Part shown: positions 9,591 through 19,375 of the stretch, piece after piece
Position numbering within the stretch: the stretch's first letter is position 1
Layout of the letters: every line of letters begins with the position of its first letter
Assembly: GCA_905147135.1 (NCBI GenBank)
Contig: LR990060.1
Location: forward strand, 2,124,001-2,188,000
DNA: 64,000 nucleotides
DNA from: Blastobasis lacticolella
Taxonomy: Eukaryota; Arthropoda; Insecta; Lepidoptera; Blastobasidae
Direction: 5' to 3'
Program-made: the position numbers and the translations under genes
Notes under the pieces: generated by a model
Database searches by the model: none
What the model was told of the DNA's origin: nothing
Seen by the model: only the letters and a program-made list of their open reading frames with translations

Positions 9591-10204
9591 AGAAGGTAAG
9601 AGCGGAGAGATCGAGTGTTACAGGGACACAAACGGGCGGCGCTGTTTTTTACATTGAAATGTCAGCTGAAATCAATTCGACGCATCATGGCAAATACGCA
9701 AATGACAATATACGCAAAGAACCATATTTTAACAGCAAACTATTAAAGTTACTTCTCTTATTGGTGACTATAATGTATCTGAAAAACGAAACTGCCAAGA
9801 GGATGTGAGACAGACCGGTATTTTTACTTCTAGAACATAAGAGGATATGTAAGTACTATCGCTACGAAAAGCTGATCTTCGTTACACAAAAAATAATAAT
9901 TTTGTGCTAGATTGTACACAGGCAGTCCAATGATTTGTGGGTCTCCTAAACTTCTACTATAATTACAAAGTTGAATTTTTCTTGTACTCAATGACGTAGG
10001 ACAACCTGCGGGGCCATCACAGTCTATGACATACTAACAGATACCTAGATGACCAGAATTTCTTTTCGAAAAGACCAGTATTCAGATAGTTACAGTGCCA
10101 CAAACTTGTATAACTTCGCTACAAAACCCCTAATCTGCGAGATTAAATTTGGGTCGGTCTTGCAAGCGCACTGCCACTCACGGGGACCTGCCACTAGACA
10201 GTAA
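9591..10204. other. No gene; fragments of N and M repeats
   Basis: ACAAAGTTGAATTTTTCTTG to GACAACCTGCGG (about 9965-10010) resembles 38570-38625 (family N). GGTCTTGCAAGCGCACTGCC (about 10153-10180) resembles the end of family M at 40265-40285. The remainder is unassigned. Confidence 0.4.
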
Positions 10205-10445
10205 ATAAATATGCTTGGACAATTCACACAGCGCCATCTAGCGCTAAAGAGGCAAAGCTTGTGTTATGGGTGCCAGACTACTGATAAACTACTTATATAC
10301 TTATAAATACATACTTAACAAATAACACCCAGACCCGTAACAGATATTAATATTCATCATTTCATTTTCTACCCGGCTGGGAATCGAACCTCACCTCTGC
10401 TTGGCAGACTGTACTATGTTAGCCAACTGAACCACTCAGGTCGCC
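10205..10445 (-). mobile_element. SINE E copy
   Basis: Reverse copy with CAGCGCCATCTAGCGC, GCAAAGCTTGTGTTATGGGT, and a mutated B-box complement GGGAATCGAACCTCACC. Confidence 0.75.
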
Positions 10446-10639
10446 AATATTTTTATTTTCTTTCTGTTTTCCTAAAAACGCCGTCACTCCCCCCTCGATC
10501 CATACAAAGCACGCATTTAAAGCCCGTACGAGAGATTGGATGGAGAACGTTTGTTTCTATTTGGACTAAAAGCAATGCTCGCGCTCGGGGAAAGTCCGAC
10601 ACCCCTTAGGGCTTCGATTCTGGTACGGAAATCGTCTCA

Positions 10640-10720
10640 GTTGCAGTAACATTTCGACGATTGAAAGAGATATGTAATGTCATACTCTTTAAAGAAATTT
10701 GAAGTTTGAATTTTGACACG
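10640..10720 (+). mobile_element. F repeat, uninterrupted
   Basis: ACGATTGAAAGAGATATGTA then ATGTCATACTCTTTAAAG. This is the unoccupied equivalent of the site where the TA element sits at 5137-6419. Confidence 0.6.
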
Positions 10721-11007
10721 TCTTCGTTGACAGAATTGAAAGCAGTTTTACAACTAATCTGAGAGAAGAAAGATGCAACTGAGCAATGCAACCATAATGC
10801 AACTAAAGTGCCAGAAAATGGAAAAGCCCGAATTCAAGTTAAGTTGCAGCTCGAATTCTGTCACTTGAACAACAATCACACGTTTGAGTTGCGATGCAAT
10901 TGTTGATCGAACAATGTTTTAACTGCAATGTTATTCTGATGTTACTGTGATCGAGGTTATGAGGGGAGAGTAAGACTATGGAACCTTTACTTTCAATTTG
11001 AGTTAGT

Positions 11008-11200
11008 AATGATCTTCTTCTGTGCTACGGTTTTTGCTACGTGCCGTAGCCTTATCTACGGCGCTACGATGGCACGAATTACGAATTCAAAGTTCAAACT
11101 AAGAAAATAATTGTGTATTTCCACCGTAGGATTATGTAAACGGTTAGTTTACAATCTAATGTATACAGTTAGCTTAAAACTGTTGGAAAATTGTGAACTG
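11008..11200 (+). repeat. Direct repeat flanking a SINE D, copy 1
   Basis: GGTTTTTGCTACGTGCCGTA, TTCAAAGTTCAAACTA and AAACGGTTAGTTTA recur at 11610-11770 in the same order. The GCTACGG/CCGTAGC words are themselves inverted. Confidence 0.65.
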
Positions 11201-11239
11201 TTACATTCTAAATATATGTTAATACTTTTAGTTTATAAT

Positions 11240-11605
11240 CTAGGGGCGTCGGCAGCCGAGCAAATGATCCGACTCGTAAGCGAAAGTTACCGGGTTCGAA
11301 ACCCGCTGCTGCCATGTATCAATGACTTTTTTCTGAGTTATGTACATTATTCGAATGCTGACCGATGCTCTTACGGTGAGGGAAAACATTGTGATGAAAC
11401 ATGCACATTCAGGCGACTGAATGTGTAACCATGATCCAATATGGTCAGGTTCCCCTAATAGTTGGGTCGCAGAGTGGATATCGCAGTCGTTCCACTGTAA
11501 TTACCCGATCTGTCATAACCCTGAATCATGGTCAAACCCTGAAAAATGGCTCGTGCGCGAGAGCACAACCGGGACATTAACGCCAAGATGGTTACTTATT
11601 ATAAT
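11240..11605 (+). mobile_element. SINE D copy
   Basis: tRNA-like head with GACTCGTAAGCGAAAG and B box GGTTCGAAACC. It is followed by GCTCTTACGGTGAGGGAAAA and the tail GCACAACCGGGACATTAACG. It lies between two direct repeats of host sequence. Confidence 0.8.
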
Positions 11606-11609
11606 GATC

Positions 11610-11770
11610 TTGTATTGAGCTATGGTTTTTGCTACGCGCCATAGCCTTGTCTATGGAATGCTACGCCGGCAAGAACTACGTACTCAAAGTTCAAACTAGG
11701 AAAAAATAACGGTTATGTAGCCGTAAGATTGTGAAAACGGTTAGTTTATAAAGTTACGTATTCAGTTAGA
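11610..11770 (+). repeat. Direct repeat flanking a SINE D, copy 2
   Basis: Second copy of 11008-11200. Confidence 0.65.
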
Positions 11771-12109
11771 TTACGAAAAATCTAAATTCAGTGTATACTG
11801 TTCACGTAATCCAACTTGATAGCGCAAAGCAATTTAGCTCGCGTATATTTACTGCGTTCTTTGGGGCTGATTTACACAAATTGTGTCTGTTGGATCAAAT
11901 TGCATTCTAACTAAACTACGTAATACTAATATCAGTTAATGTTTATGTAATGGGTAGTACAAAGGACATTTAGTTTAGATATTGCAACATTCATGAGTCT
12001 AGAGCCTTTGCAGACTGCATACTTTTCTATCGGCTGATAGTTGCCAAATTGTTTAGTTTGAAGGCACTTGGGAAGCTCTACTAATTTTTTATTACCCGAT
12101 ATTGAATTA
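11771..12109. other. No gene seen
   Basis: AT-rich sequence with no repeat I recognise. Confidence 0.4.
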
Positions 12110-12249
12110 ATGAGCGTCCTTGGCCGAGTTGTTAAGGTATCCGACTCGTAAGCGAGAGGTACAGGGTTCGAATCCCACTGCGGCCATGTACCAATGTCTC
12201 TTTCTTGAGTTATATACATTAGTTGAATGCTGCAAGATGTTCTTACGGC
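12110..12249 (+). mobile_element. SINE D head, cut by a LINE C fragment
   Basis: The tRNA-like head has an A-box-like GGCCGAGTTGTTAAGG, GACTCGTAAGCGAGAGG, and a perfect B box GGTTCGAATCC. The body stops after GGCGAGGGAATACATCG, where LINE C begins. Confidence 0.75.
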
Positions 12250-12440
12250 GAGGGAATACATCGGCCCGCCTGATGGTAAGCAGTCACCGCAGCCTATGGA
12301 CGTTTGCATTGCCAGGGGTTATCGCCCACGCGTTGCTGAGACCTTTATTGAAGAACTCCATATTGTACTCTCCAGGGAAAATCTCTCCAGATAGTTCATT
12401 TCACAACCTTAGTGTGCGTGGGAGAAAATTCCTCGTAACT
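12250..12440 (-). mobile_element. LINE C fragment
   Basis: Reverse copy: GCCTGATGGTAAGCAGTCAC, AGAACTCCAT and CACAACCTTAGTGTGCG. The poly(A) tail and last 30 or so bases are missing. Confidence 0.7.
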
Positions 12441-12589
12441 TTGAAACGATACATTGTAACGAAAATCTGACTAACTATAAGCATAGATATTGGATTCTGG
12501 ATCACATCTACAAAATTTCGTTAGCTTCGACAGCGTAATATTGAAAATACAATCAAAATACTTTTCTTAGGAGCGCGCTCGCGAGACAC

Positions 12590-13110
12590 TCCTTCTAACA
12601 CACTCTTACTACCTGAATAACAAACTGTAAGATAATTTAAGCGCCTAATTAAACATATAACAATCAGGGAAACAAGTCACACAGATAGCAATGTCGAGTC
12701 GCACTCAAGCTTGACGGACAACTACTTTCACAATAACACACTGTGTAAGATAATGTAAGTGTTTAATTTAACATTTCCATCAGGCCGGCTGTAAGCTTGT
12801 TTGCTACCTTTGCGGTATAAAAAAATTAACAATCTAGAAAACAAGTCACATAGACGGCGATTTCCATTCGGACTCATGCTTGATGAACTCCTAGTACTAT
12901 TTTATTGTAAAATTATTTTATCTATGTAAGATAATTTTAATATTTAACAATTCCTATAGGGAACAAATCACACAACTTGATATTCCTCGATATTTTACTC
13001 TCCGACTTGCGCTTGATATACCCCTACTACCTGAATAACAAACTGTGTAAGATAATTTAGGCGCCTAATTTAACATATAACAATCAAAGAAACAAGTCAC
13101 ACAGTCGTGG
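12590..13110. repeat. Four degenerate tandem units of about 140-165 bp
   Basis: The recurring core is ACTGTGTAAGATAATTTAGG, CGCCTAATTTAACATATAAC, AATCAGGGAAACAAGTCACA. Cores lie at about 12620, 12745, 12925 and 13040. The second unit is interrupted at about 12784-12827 by the last 40 bp of a LINE C tail (GTAAGCTTGTTTGC to TATAAAAAAA). Confidence 0.65.
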
Positions 13111-13119
13111 ATGACGTGG

Positions 13120-13240
13120 GTGGGATCGCATTCTCCGTGAGAGACAGTAGATTTGCCGAAATTACCCAATTACATTGTCTGCCCTTCAGACCAGAACACA
13201 ACAACGCTAACAATGTTATACGACGTAGCCTGAACCTTGT
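13120..13240. mobile_element. LINE 3' UTR-like fragment
   Basis: CTGCCCTTCAGACCAGAACA followed by CAACAACGCTAACAATGTT resembles 37780-37830. It is typical of a dispersed moth LINE tail, with weak conservation. Confidence 0.35.
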
Positions 13241-13429
13241 TTGCGATATTAATTAACAAAACATGTGAATAAGTTTAATTCTATAACGTTTGAGGCCGGT
13301 TCGGTAACAAAGGAGTTTTGATCCCACAATTAGCTGCTTAATCCTTTACATTGTATAAAATAAAGTCGCTTTCCGCGTCTGTCTGTCTGTCCACTAACTA
13401 TAAAAAAACTAGAAATAAAACTCCGCCAA

Positions 13430-13610
13430 ATGCACTTATTCACAATTCAATAGCAAAAAGTGTGAGAGCCAAACAAAGTAGAATATATTGCTAAAAAAAT
13501 AAGGTCCAATTTTGTGTCACAGCGGAGCCACGCGTCACATAGATAATATAAGTGATATAAAAATGAACCGTATTCTATGAACAAAACCAATAACTTTGAT
13601 GCACCGAATT
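13430..13610 (+). mobile_element. K MITE copy
   Basis: AGCAAAAAGTGTGAGAGCCA, GTAGAATATATTGCT, AATTTTGTGTCAC and ATAATATAAGTGATA match the K element. It is uninterrupted where the mag element entered the copy at 27100/31502. Confidence 0.55.
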
Positions 13611-13637
13611 TTGATTGATTTTCACAGTTACAGAAAT

Positions 13638-13901
13638 CATCATCATCATCACAGCCCATCACAGTCCACTGCAGGACTTAGGGCCTCTCCTACGAAAAGG
13701 AAGGTTAATGCCATAATCTCCACACTTGGCAGGCGGATTGGAGATTGCAGTGTTATAATACAACAATAGAAAACGCTGCTGCCCATTTTTCAGTCTACGG
13801 AGGCGCTTAAATCTTTTTCTCGAAAACATTAGTCGCCTTGTACGACACCTACGAGTGTAAGGGGTTGGTATTATTCTACTCTGCCGGACACTACACGGCC
13901 A
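13638..13901 (-). mobile_element. SINE A, full-length, with 14 bp target duplication
   Basis: Flanked by ACAGTTACAGAAAT at 13624-13637 and 13902-13915. Read on the minus strand it starts GGCCGTGTAGTGTCCGGCAG and ends in a (TGATGA)n tail. The 264 bp length and constant 5' end across copies point to a SINE, but I see no tRNA-like A and B boxes. Confidence 0.85.
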
Positions 13902-13915
13902 ACAGTTACAGAAAT

Positions 13916-14809
13916 ACTTCATGCATATTACAGCAAAGAATAGCAGAGAACACCCTTCTGAATCCGGGACGGGGCGCTAGTTCTATTTATAACAAACGCA
14001 GTTTCTCTTTTGTGAACTATGTGACTATGTTATGTTTTCACCTTTGTAATATTGTGTACAATTCATAAACAAAAGTGAAACAGCGATAGGGGATTGTGAC
14101 GTCACATCACACCTTTATTGCCAGCTTTGTCTAACTGTGAATTTAAAAACTACATTATCTTGCTACATTTTACTCCAAAAATATCCTGGTTTGCTAGTCT
14201 TTGCTTTATATAATCGTATTTGTTACAATTTAACGAAATAAAAAGTTTATAAGAGTTTTCGTCTATTTTTCATTAAATGATGTCAGTAGTTGGCTGAGAG
14301 GTCAAGGCACGGTCTCGCCAGTCCATTTGGCACGAACTATAGATCTCAAATCATGAAACCTTCAAACCTTTTGCAGCATTTTCGTAATTACTTACATGCA
14401 GGAAGGGAGTGTAACATTTGTTTAACAATGATACCTAAATCACGAATGCGAGGTAAAAAAGCGAATACCTGCTGAAGTAAAATACGCCAAGTTGTATATC
14501 ATTGCTCATTACGACTAGTTCCAAAAGAACAACCGTAAAAGGTTCAAAGGTAGTCCTGCAAAAGATCGTGCCTAAAGGAAAAACGCTCTCTGACGGCAAA
14601 AACAAAGGAATGAAAAAAAAACTCGACCAGCTTACCTTTTCACGTAGTACGTTCTATTCTGCAAGATAAAAACTAAACTGGGTTCAAATTAAACGAAAAT
14701 AAGTCGGAGAGCTGCCTTGTGCGAATGTGAAAGAATGAAAAATTTAACAAGATACGCTCTTTCCAAGGTGGAATATTTAAATTATATTTTAAATGTATGT
14801 TCCGAGTTT
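13916..14809. other. No gene seen
   Basis: AT-rich and non-coding. The short open frames at 13838-14068, 14290-14475 and 14717-14953 have no domain. Confidence 0.45.
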
Positions 14810-14890
14810 CCTACCGCGTACTTATGTTTACGACAAGCCCGGTATTTCGCCGCAGTTGCATGCATCATGGTCACGGGTGCTTCGTCTCGT
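14810..14890 (+). repeat. I repeat fragment
   Basis: GTATGTTCCGAGTTTCCTAC and CGCAGTTGCATGCATCATGG. Related to 37345-37510, 47955-48070 and 53165-53235. Confidence 0.5.
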
Positions 14891-14914
14891 GAGCATATAA
14901 GGCATCTATTTTAC

Positions 14915-15510
14915 AATACAATACAATACAAAAACTCTTTATTTGCACACTAAATACATACATGGGGTAAAATACATAATAATAAGCAGTAAAAAGGGCG
15001 TTGTTATCACTAGAGTGATCTTTTCCAGACTACATTGGTATGGAAAGAAAAAGAAAACTACTTCAGCCATTGATAGATAGTGCACACAAAATCGATACAA
15101 AAGTTTACAAAGAAAACACAAAAACAATTGGAAAGCTAGTACCCCAGCACCTACAATCACCCCACTAAAGACAAGTGATGTTGTTTTATATTTTTCTTAA
15201 AACTATACACGATTCTGCACACCGAATATCTCGGGGAAGACTGTTCCATAGTCTAGCTGCCCGCAGTGCGAACGATTTGTGATAGAAGTCAGTTGTATGG
15301 GCAGGAATCTCGAGCATGTTCTCACGGCATGCACGCAAAGAGCGGCTCTGGGTATTGGCTTTGAATACAAAGAGTTCCCTGAGATACTTTGGCGATGACT
15401 TCCCGAACAACAAGCAATAAAGACGGGAGACAATTTTAGTGACAAACGAAAGGACAGCCCACCCAATTGTAAGCGGTAACCATCGCCCATAATATCTACG
15501 ATTCATGCAT
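14915..15510 (-). mobile_element. LINE 3' end with ORF2 C-terminus
   Basis: On the minus strand, codons over 15510-15186 include LFVFKANTQSRSLRACRENM, SFALRAARLWNSLPRDIRCA and stop. A 3' UTR runs to 14915, where it ends in a repeated CAATA tail on the plus strand. The RLWNSLP motif is the LINE C-terminal signature. It belongs to a different lineage from B1, C and O. It is 5'-truncated. Confidence 0.7.
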
Positions 15511-15511
15511 T

Positions 15512-15852
15512 TTTTTTTTATGTCATACGGTAGGCAAACAGGCAAGCGGGCCACCTGATGGAAAGTGGTCACCACTGCCTATAGACACTAGCAACACCAA
15601 GAGTATCGCTAATGCGTTGCCCACCTCTATAACACGTTGCTCTGGCAGCAAAAAGCAAATGCCACTCCACTGCCAAAGCCACGGTTCCCCAAATCCCCAC
15701 CCCATGGAGCACTGGAAACCTTACTCACCGGCAGAAACACAATACTTTTTAAAAGAGTATTATTTAGCTGCGATATTCTGTAAGGTGGAGGTACTTCCCC
15801 AGTCGGGCGGCTCCAATTCGAACGAGATACCCCGCTATGCCCTACCTCTCTT
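15512..15852 (-). mobile_element. SINE B2, full-length
   Basis: Poly(A) at 15512-15520 (as T on plus). On the minus strand it starts TAAGAGAGGTAGGGCATAGC, then GGAGCCGCCCGACTGGGGAA and GTTTCTGCCGGTGAGTAAGG. It ends GGTGACCACTTTCCATCAGG and TGACATAAAAAA. Its last 90 or so bases match LINE B1, but the 5' 250 do not. Copies: 41268-41585, 43612-43905, 46743-47092, 55395-55700. Confidence 0.8.
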
Positions 15853-15874
15853 AAAAGGTTGCCGGCAACAAAAA

Positions 15875-16012
15875 TGCAGAACCATAGGCGCTGTCACTGT
15901 GAGGACTAAGGCTATCATGAAGGCGTCATGGTCCGCCTTCCTACTCCTTTTGGTCCACTTAGCTCGGTCTTCAGCATCCTTGGTGGTGAGTTTGTTGGCA
16001 CGCATGTCATTC
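15875..16012 (-). mobile_element. RTE-type LINE C-terminal fragment
   Basis: The minus-strand frame reads NDMRANKLTTKDAEDRAKWT then KRSRKADHDAF. The ANxLxxxDAEDRAKWxxxSRKAD pattern recurs at 58195-58330 and 59215-59400 and is the end of an RTE-like ORF. Confidence 0.65.
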
Positions 16013-16025
16013 TTAACGACGACTA

Positions 16026-16293
16026 GCCATCATCATCACAGCCCGTAACAGTCCAGTGCAGGCCTTAGGGCCTCTCCCACAAAAGGGGAGGTTATTGCCA
16101 TAATCCTCACGCTTGGCAGGCGGGTTGGAGATCGCAGTGTTTAAATATAACAATGGAAAATGCTGTTGCCCTTTTTCAAGACTACGGAGACTCTTGATCT
16201 TTTGCCTCGAAAGCATTAGTCGCCTTGTACGACACCCATGAGTGTGAGGGGTTGGTATTCTACTCTGCCGGACACCACACGGCCAATCTCAGC
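16026..16293 (-). mobile_element. SINE A copy
   Basis: CATCATCATCACAGCCCGTA through GGTTGGAGATCGCAGTG to CCGGACACCACACGGCC. Nearly full-length. The copia element lies 57 bp downstream. Confidence 0.8.
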
Positions 16294-16350
16294 CATCTCG
16301 TCAAGCCATCGTCTACCAATAATTATGAGAAGGTTTAATTTTCCTGTGAT

Positions 16351-16570
16351 TGTGACTTTATGTAATAAAATACTGGAAGTAATTGTTACTTTATCTTTAT
16401 TTATGATAATACGTTTTACAGCGTTCAACATTACTCAGCAGCCATTATGAAAGAGGCTTACACCCGAACATAGCAACACATGAACGGTCACTACCAACCT
16501 TACAGCAGTTGTGCATGTTGGCCAACATAACCGACTTATATTTAAATGTATGAGCATTGGCTTTCCAACA
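16351..16570 (-). repeat. Copia 3' LTR
   Basis: 220 bp, TGTTGG...GTCACA on the minus strand, with a TATA-like TTAAATATAAG near the start and AATAAA at 16401-16396. It matches the other LTR at every base I compared. Confidence 0.93.
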
Positions 16571-16580
16571 CCCCCTCTCA
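16571..16580 (-). other. Copia polypurine tract
   Basis: TGAGAGGGGG on the minus strand, directly upstream of the 3' LTR. It primes plus-strand DNA synthesis in this class of element. Confidence 0.8.
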
Positions 16581-16661
16581 ATGTTATACATTTCAAAAGA
16601 AAGAAAAATAAGATACATGCTACAACAAGCCATAACAAGCCAGTACAAAAATTTCTTACTA

Positions 16662-18040
16662 CTAAGTGTTACTTATTACATCGCTTATACCACAATAATT
16701 TAAGAACTTTAAAATTAACTCTTTGCTCAACGCCTTGGTTAGCATATCCGCTGGCTGTTCACCTGTACTTATATACTTTATACAAATTTTATTAGCTTGA
16801 ATTAAATCTTTGACAAAGTGATATCTAATGTCTATATGTTTTAAACGTTTGACACATTCTGTATTTGCATTTAAAATAGCTGACTGATTATCGCAGAATA
16901 TATTTATTGGACATACATTTTGAAAACCAAAATCATGCAATAAATTTATAAGCCAACACGCTTCACTACTGGCCATACTCATGGCAACATATTCAGACTC
17001 TGTTGAAGACAGACTTACTGATGTTTGTTTCTTTGAGCTCCATACAATGAGACAATTTGCAAATTTAAACAAATAACCTGTTGTAGACTTTCTCTCCCTT
17101 TGATCACCAGCCCAATCAGCATCACAAAATCCTTGCAACAGTGTGTTGTTACATTTATAAATCAACTTATAATCTAAGGTATTTCTAACATATCGTAAAA
17201 CCCTCTTAAGAGCGACTAATAATACATCATCAGCGCATTTCTGGTATCTACTTAACAGTGAGACAGCATAACATAAGTCAGGCCTCGTTCCTGAAACTGC
17301 ATACATTAAGCAGCCAATCATTTGCCTACAAATTCTTTCAATGTTTTTATCACATTTCTTATCACTATCAAATAGCTTTGTATTAAAATTTTGATCCATA
17401 GGAGTTGCCATTGGCTTACAGCTCTGCATATCAAATTTCTTTAGAATGTTTTCTAAATAACTCCTTTGTGTCAATACAGTCGTACCACTTTCCAAGTTTT
17501 GTTTGATATTTATGCCAAGAAAATCAGATATTAAACCCAAATCCTTCATCTTAAATTTTGTATTTAATACAGATTTCAGTTTTGCAATTTCATTTTCATT
17601 AGTACCAAAGATTAAAAGATCATCCACATATATTAACACAAAGGTTTTATCAGTATCATTACACTTCATATATAAACAGGAATCAGACTTTGACCTTACA
17701 AACCCTTCTTTAATGATAACTGAGTTAAATTTCATATTCCAACATTTAGGAGAGCTTTTCAGCCCATACAATGACTTATTTAGCTTAACAATGTTATTGT
17801 CACCTGTGTAGGCACCTTCTGGTAAACTGACATACACATTTTCATTTATTTCCCCATACAAGAATGCCCCTGTTACATCCATTTGATATATAGGTAAATT
17901 TAGTTTAGTAGCTACGGCCACATAAAGTCTAAAAGTAGACAGCTTTGCCACTGGAGCATAAATGTCATGTAAGGTTAGTGTATCCTGCTGCTCAAACCCC
18001 CTAGCAACCAACCTAGCTTTATACTGACACTTGTCAAAAG
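16662..18040 (-). CDS. Copia reverse transcriptase and RNase H (N-terminus deleted)
   Basis: The minus-strand frame starts in the RT at QYKARLVARGFEQQDTLTLH, then VYVSLPEGAY, KLNKSLYGLKSSPKCWN, and the catalytic YVDD (codons 17630-17619). RNase H follows with GFCDADWAGD, TTGYLFK, SLSSTESEYVAMS, IFCDNQSAILNA and RLKHIDIRYHFVKD, ending YCGISDVISNT. These are the copia-class RT and RNase H blocks in normal order, about 460 residues. The open frame begins upstream at 18101 but only by overlap with the integrase frame. The RT fingers region and the linker from integrase are missing, so the enzyme is probably inactive. Confidence 0.9.
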
Positions 18041-19375
18041 AGTATCTTGCATGTATTGGTTTTCCAAATCTACTTTCACTGTAGAATCTTCTTCCATGCA
18101 TTCCTTCACAGGAAGTTCCTCTTGTTTTAAGAAAACAACATTCCTCTTTGTCTCCACTGTATTCTTGTACGGAAAATATATTCTGTATCCTTTGACGTCT
18201 TCACCGTACCCTACCATTAATCCCTTTTCACCTTTCCTGTCCCATTTCTTCCTTCTTTCCTTTGGGATGTGAGCATACACAGGCGTACCAAAGGTTTTCA
18301 GCTGGTGAATATCAAACTTGTTGTTTGTCCAAATTTCATATGGGGATCTTTCATTTTCAGGACTTTTTCCAGTTCTATTTAAGACAAAAACTGCAGTATT
18401 AATTGCTTCAGCCCACAATTTCTTAGGTAAGTTCATTTCATGTAACATTGTTCTTGCGGATTCCACTAATGTTCTATTTTCTCTTTCAGATTTCCCGTTC
18501 TGTTCCGGAGTATAAGGCACAGTTGTCTGGTGTGTTATTCCACGTTTTGAAAATATTTCTTTCAGTTCATAATTTACAAATTCAAGACCATTATCGCTTC
18601 GGAAAAATTTAACTCTGTTTCCAGTGACATTCTCAGCCTTATTTATGAAGTTTTCAATGCAATGCTTAATCTCTGACTTTGTTTTGACAAAGTAGACACA
18701 CCTGAAGTTAGAAAAATCATCCTTAATTATGACATAATATCTTGAACCACCAACAGACAACTCATCCATTGGACCACAGGTATCTGCATGGATCAACTCA
18801 CAAGTTTTAGTACTTACATGATCACTTCTGCTGAAAGGTAATCGATGTATTTTTCCTTGTAAGCAGCCTTCACACTGGGAGACAGAACTTTGTTTTACAA
18901 CAATGTTATTTTTCTTCAGCACATTTTTCACATGTGGAAAATTCTGGTGAGCTAGTCTTTTATGCCACTCATTTACATCATTCTGGACTAGTTTTGCAGT
19001 GCTTGCAATGTCGCATTGTCTTTTACAACGCATATCCAAGTAATATGAATTACCGCTTCGTTTTGCTATGGCACAAACTTGATGACATTTATAAAATTTG
19101 GAACAACTGTCATCTGTCATTACGACATAACCTTTGTCGGCAGCACGGTTTACCGAGAAGAGGTTAGTTTTTAAATCTGGAATGTACAACACATTTTCCA
19201 AGACAGTATCAATCCATTGGCTCCCATTGGATACTTGTACATCCACCTGTCCACATCCTAGGACACTGATTTCTGAGCCATTACCAAGCACAACAGACTT
19301 CTGTGATACATTTGAGAATGTTGTAAACAAAGAGCGATCTTGACACATATGTTCACTGGCTCCGGAGTCCACCAG
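18035..19375 (-). CDS. Copia protease and integrase frame
   Basis: The minus-strand frame begins with the aspartic protease motif DSGASEHM (codons from about 19372). The integrase zinc site follows: H and H in WHKRLAHQ, and Cys pair in QCEGCLQGK. The core has the catalytic Asp in HADTCGP, the second in RSDNGLEF, and the Glu in NGKSERENRT, so DD35E is present. After GYGEDVKGYRIYFPYKN it runs to DLENQYMQDTLLTS and leaves the coding frame near 18035. There is no ATG at its start; it should be read in continuity with gag and is separated by the 14 bp duplication. Confidence 0.88.

Noticed and set aside
12590..13110. CRISPR-like array
   Set aside because: The units are long and degenerate, with no constant short repeat or spacer pattern, in a eukaryotic setting.
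15820..15852. Pol III promoter in SINE B2
   Set aside because: GGGCATAGCGGG fits an A box well, but the only B-box-like word is about seven bases later, too close for a tRNA-type promoter.
15617..16048. 143-codon plus-strand protein (similar one at 46740-47243)
   Set aside because: Both are antisense readings of SINE B2; repetition of the repeat explains the likeness.
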